64,000 nucleotides of DNA from M0108 sp044228695 (lineage in GTDB: Bacteria > Pseudomonadota > Gammaproteobacteria > Chromatiales > Chromatiaceae), in contig JBGAUK010000006.1 of assembly GCA_044228695.1 (NCBI GenBank), positions 18,343 through 82,342 of the forward strand, given 5' to 3'. The notes below the pieces were generated by a model that was not told the DNA's origin, searched no databases, and saw nothing but the letters and a program-made list of their open reading frames with translations. Numbering within the stretch: position 1 is the first letter of the stretch; each line of letters begins with the position of its first letter. Both the position numbers and the translations under genes were made by a program. Below, one piece after another: positions 63,275-64,000 of the stretch.

Positions 63275-64000
63275 TCAGTGGTAGTACTTGGAGCCGCGCA
63301 CATTGGCGTGGTCGAGGGGTAGGTGGGCCTGGACCTGGGTGGGCGTCTGACGCTCCAGGGCGTGTTTGAGGATCGAGGCGATACTGCGGTAGGTGACGGC
63401 CTGGATCTGGATGGCGCGCAGGCAGGCCGCCTCCAGNNNNNNNNNNAGCGCGGTGCGGTAGCCCTGTTGGGGGTGGACCCGGGCGGCCAGCACCTGCTCA
63501 ATGGCGGCCTGGGTCTGGGGACCGACGGTGGCGGCCCAGTCCAGGAAGCGCTGGGCGTTCCAGCCCGCCACGGCCTGATGGGCGGGGGCCAGATGGGCCT
63601 CCAGGGTCGTGTGGCGGCCCTGCTGCGCGCTCCTGGGATGGCTGGCAAGGCGCTCGCCCTTCTGGAAGACCTCCACGCTGGTGGCGGTGGCGCGCACCGC
63701 GACCTTCTGGCGGGCATAGCGGTAGGGCACCGAGTAGTAGTGCCGGTCGAGCTCGACGTGGTAGTCGATGCCTACGGTGGCGACCTTCCACTGGGCGAAC
63801 TCATAGCGGATCGCCGGCAGGGCTCGCAGCGCCGGGCGGTCGAGCGCCTCGAAGACGCTCTGGCGGGAGCCGGGGAGCTTCTTAAAGGGGCGGGCGTTGA
63901 GCGCCGCCAGGAGGGGGCGGATGGTGGTGTTGACCTCGGCGAGGCTGAAGCAGCGCTGGTGGCGCAGGCGCGCCAGAATCCAGCGCTGGGCAAGCAGCAC
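63275..64000 (-). CDS. istA: IS21 transposase IstA, C-terminal part (with N gap)
   Basis: At least 241 residues, with the start outside the window. RYEFAQWKVATVGIDYHVEL and DRHYYSVPYRYARQKVAVRA form the C-terminal domain after the integrase core. Four residues are unknown because of N at 63437-63446. It ends with YHANVRGSKYYH-type sequence (LDHANVRGSKYYH) before istB. Intactness upstream cannot be judged. Confidence 0.85.
   Translation of the reverse strand: MLLAQRWILARLRHQRCFSLAEVNTTIRPLLAALNARPFKKLPGSRQSVFEALDRPALRALPAIRYEFAQWKVATVGIDYHVELDRHYYSVPYRYARQKVAVRATATSVEVFQKGERLASHPRSAQQGRHTTLEAHLAPAHQAVAGWNAQRFLDWAATVGPQTQAAIEQVLAARVHPQQGYRTAXXXXLEAACLRAIQIQAVTYRSIASILKHALERQTPTQVQAHLPLDHANVRGSKYYH

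Larger units (their letters stand above)
62508..64000 (-). mobile_element. IS21-family element, continues past the window
   Basis: Contains istB and most of istA and one end with terminal repeats near 62411-62475. The other end lies beyond the window edge. A 10-base N run at 63437-63446 sits inside istA, so the copy may be a collapsed assembly of similar elements. Confidence 0.85.

Overview
The window is GC-rich chromosomal DNA with GC-ending codons, interrupted by several AT-rich islands. Gene content (PD-(D/E)XK nuclease families, many type II toxin-antitoxin modules, a very large polysaccharide cluster, IS21/IS110/IS66/IS3 traces) fits a gammaproteobacterium, probably of the purple sulfur type (Chromatiaceae). 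That assignment is inference; no rRNA or tRNA gene is visible. Ten N at 63437-63446 mark an assembly join.

Layout. 1-2.4 kb: the 3' end of a GNAT acetyltransferase, a dead rpn remnant, then mqsRA and mazEF lying between two perfect 27-bp direct repeats. 2.5-46.2 kb, almost all on the minus strand: a surface polysaccharide locus with about 18 glycosyltransferases, two acyltransferases, a carbamoyltransferase, an asparagine synthetase-type amidotransferase, a Wzy/ligase-like membrane protein, a polysaccharide deacetylase, several SAM methyltransferases including FkbM, a nonulosonic (sialic-type) acid pair (NeuB-like plus a NeuA-HAD fusion), an ABC exporter ATPase (Wzt) and a CDP-paratose 2-epimerase-like enzyme. 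The matching permease (Wzm) and a UDP-xylose synthase lie at 54.5-56.7 kb. Between them, 46.5-54.4 kb is an accessory zone of complete and broken toxin-antitoxin genes, an Rpn nuclease, a repeat-rich DUF3782-type nuclease, an internally deleted IS3 element and small shards of wzt. 56.8-61.3 kb is a separate metabolic unit: a divergent IclR regulator, a divergent phosphoketolase-like TPP enzyme and a DUF1537 four-carbon acid sugar kinase. 61.9-64 kb holds an IS110 remnant and the end of an IS21 element.

How the genes work together. Sugars would be activated (UDP-xylose, CDP-sugar, CMP-nonulosonate), assembled by the transferases, decorated by methyl, acyl, carbamoyl and possibly amide groups, and exported partly through Wzm/Wzt and perhaps partly by a Wzy-type route. 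The C-terminal half of Wzt, which in this family recognises the finished chain, is AT-rich, while its ATPase half matches the resident GC-rich genome. This suggests a replaced recognition domain.

The most striking pattern is in the toxin-antitoxin genes. In five of eight modules the toxin or its likely partner is damaged (MqsR without a start codon, HigB with a nonsense codon, one HEPN with an internal deletion, one MNT partner cut by an IS3 derivative, DUF3368 with a nonsense codon), while the antitoxin reading frame is intact in each. The polysaccharide locus and the toxin-antitoxin zone also share fragments, which points to repeated illegitimate recombination.
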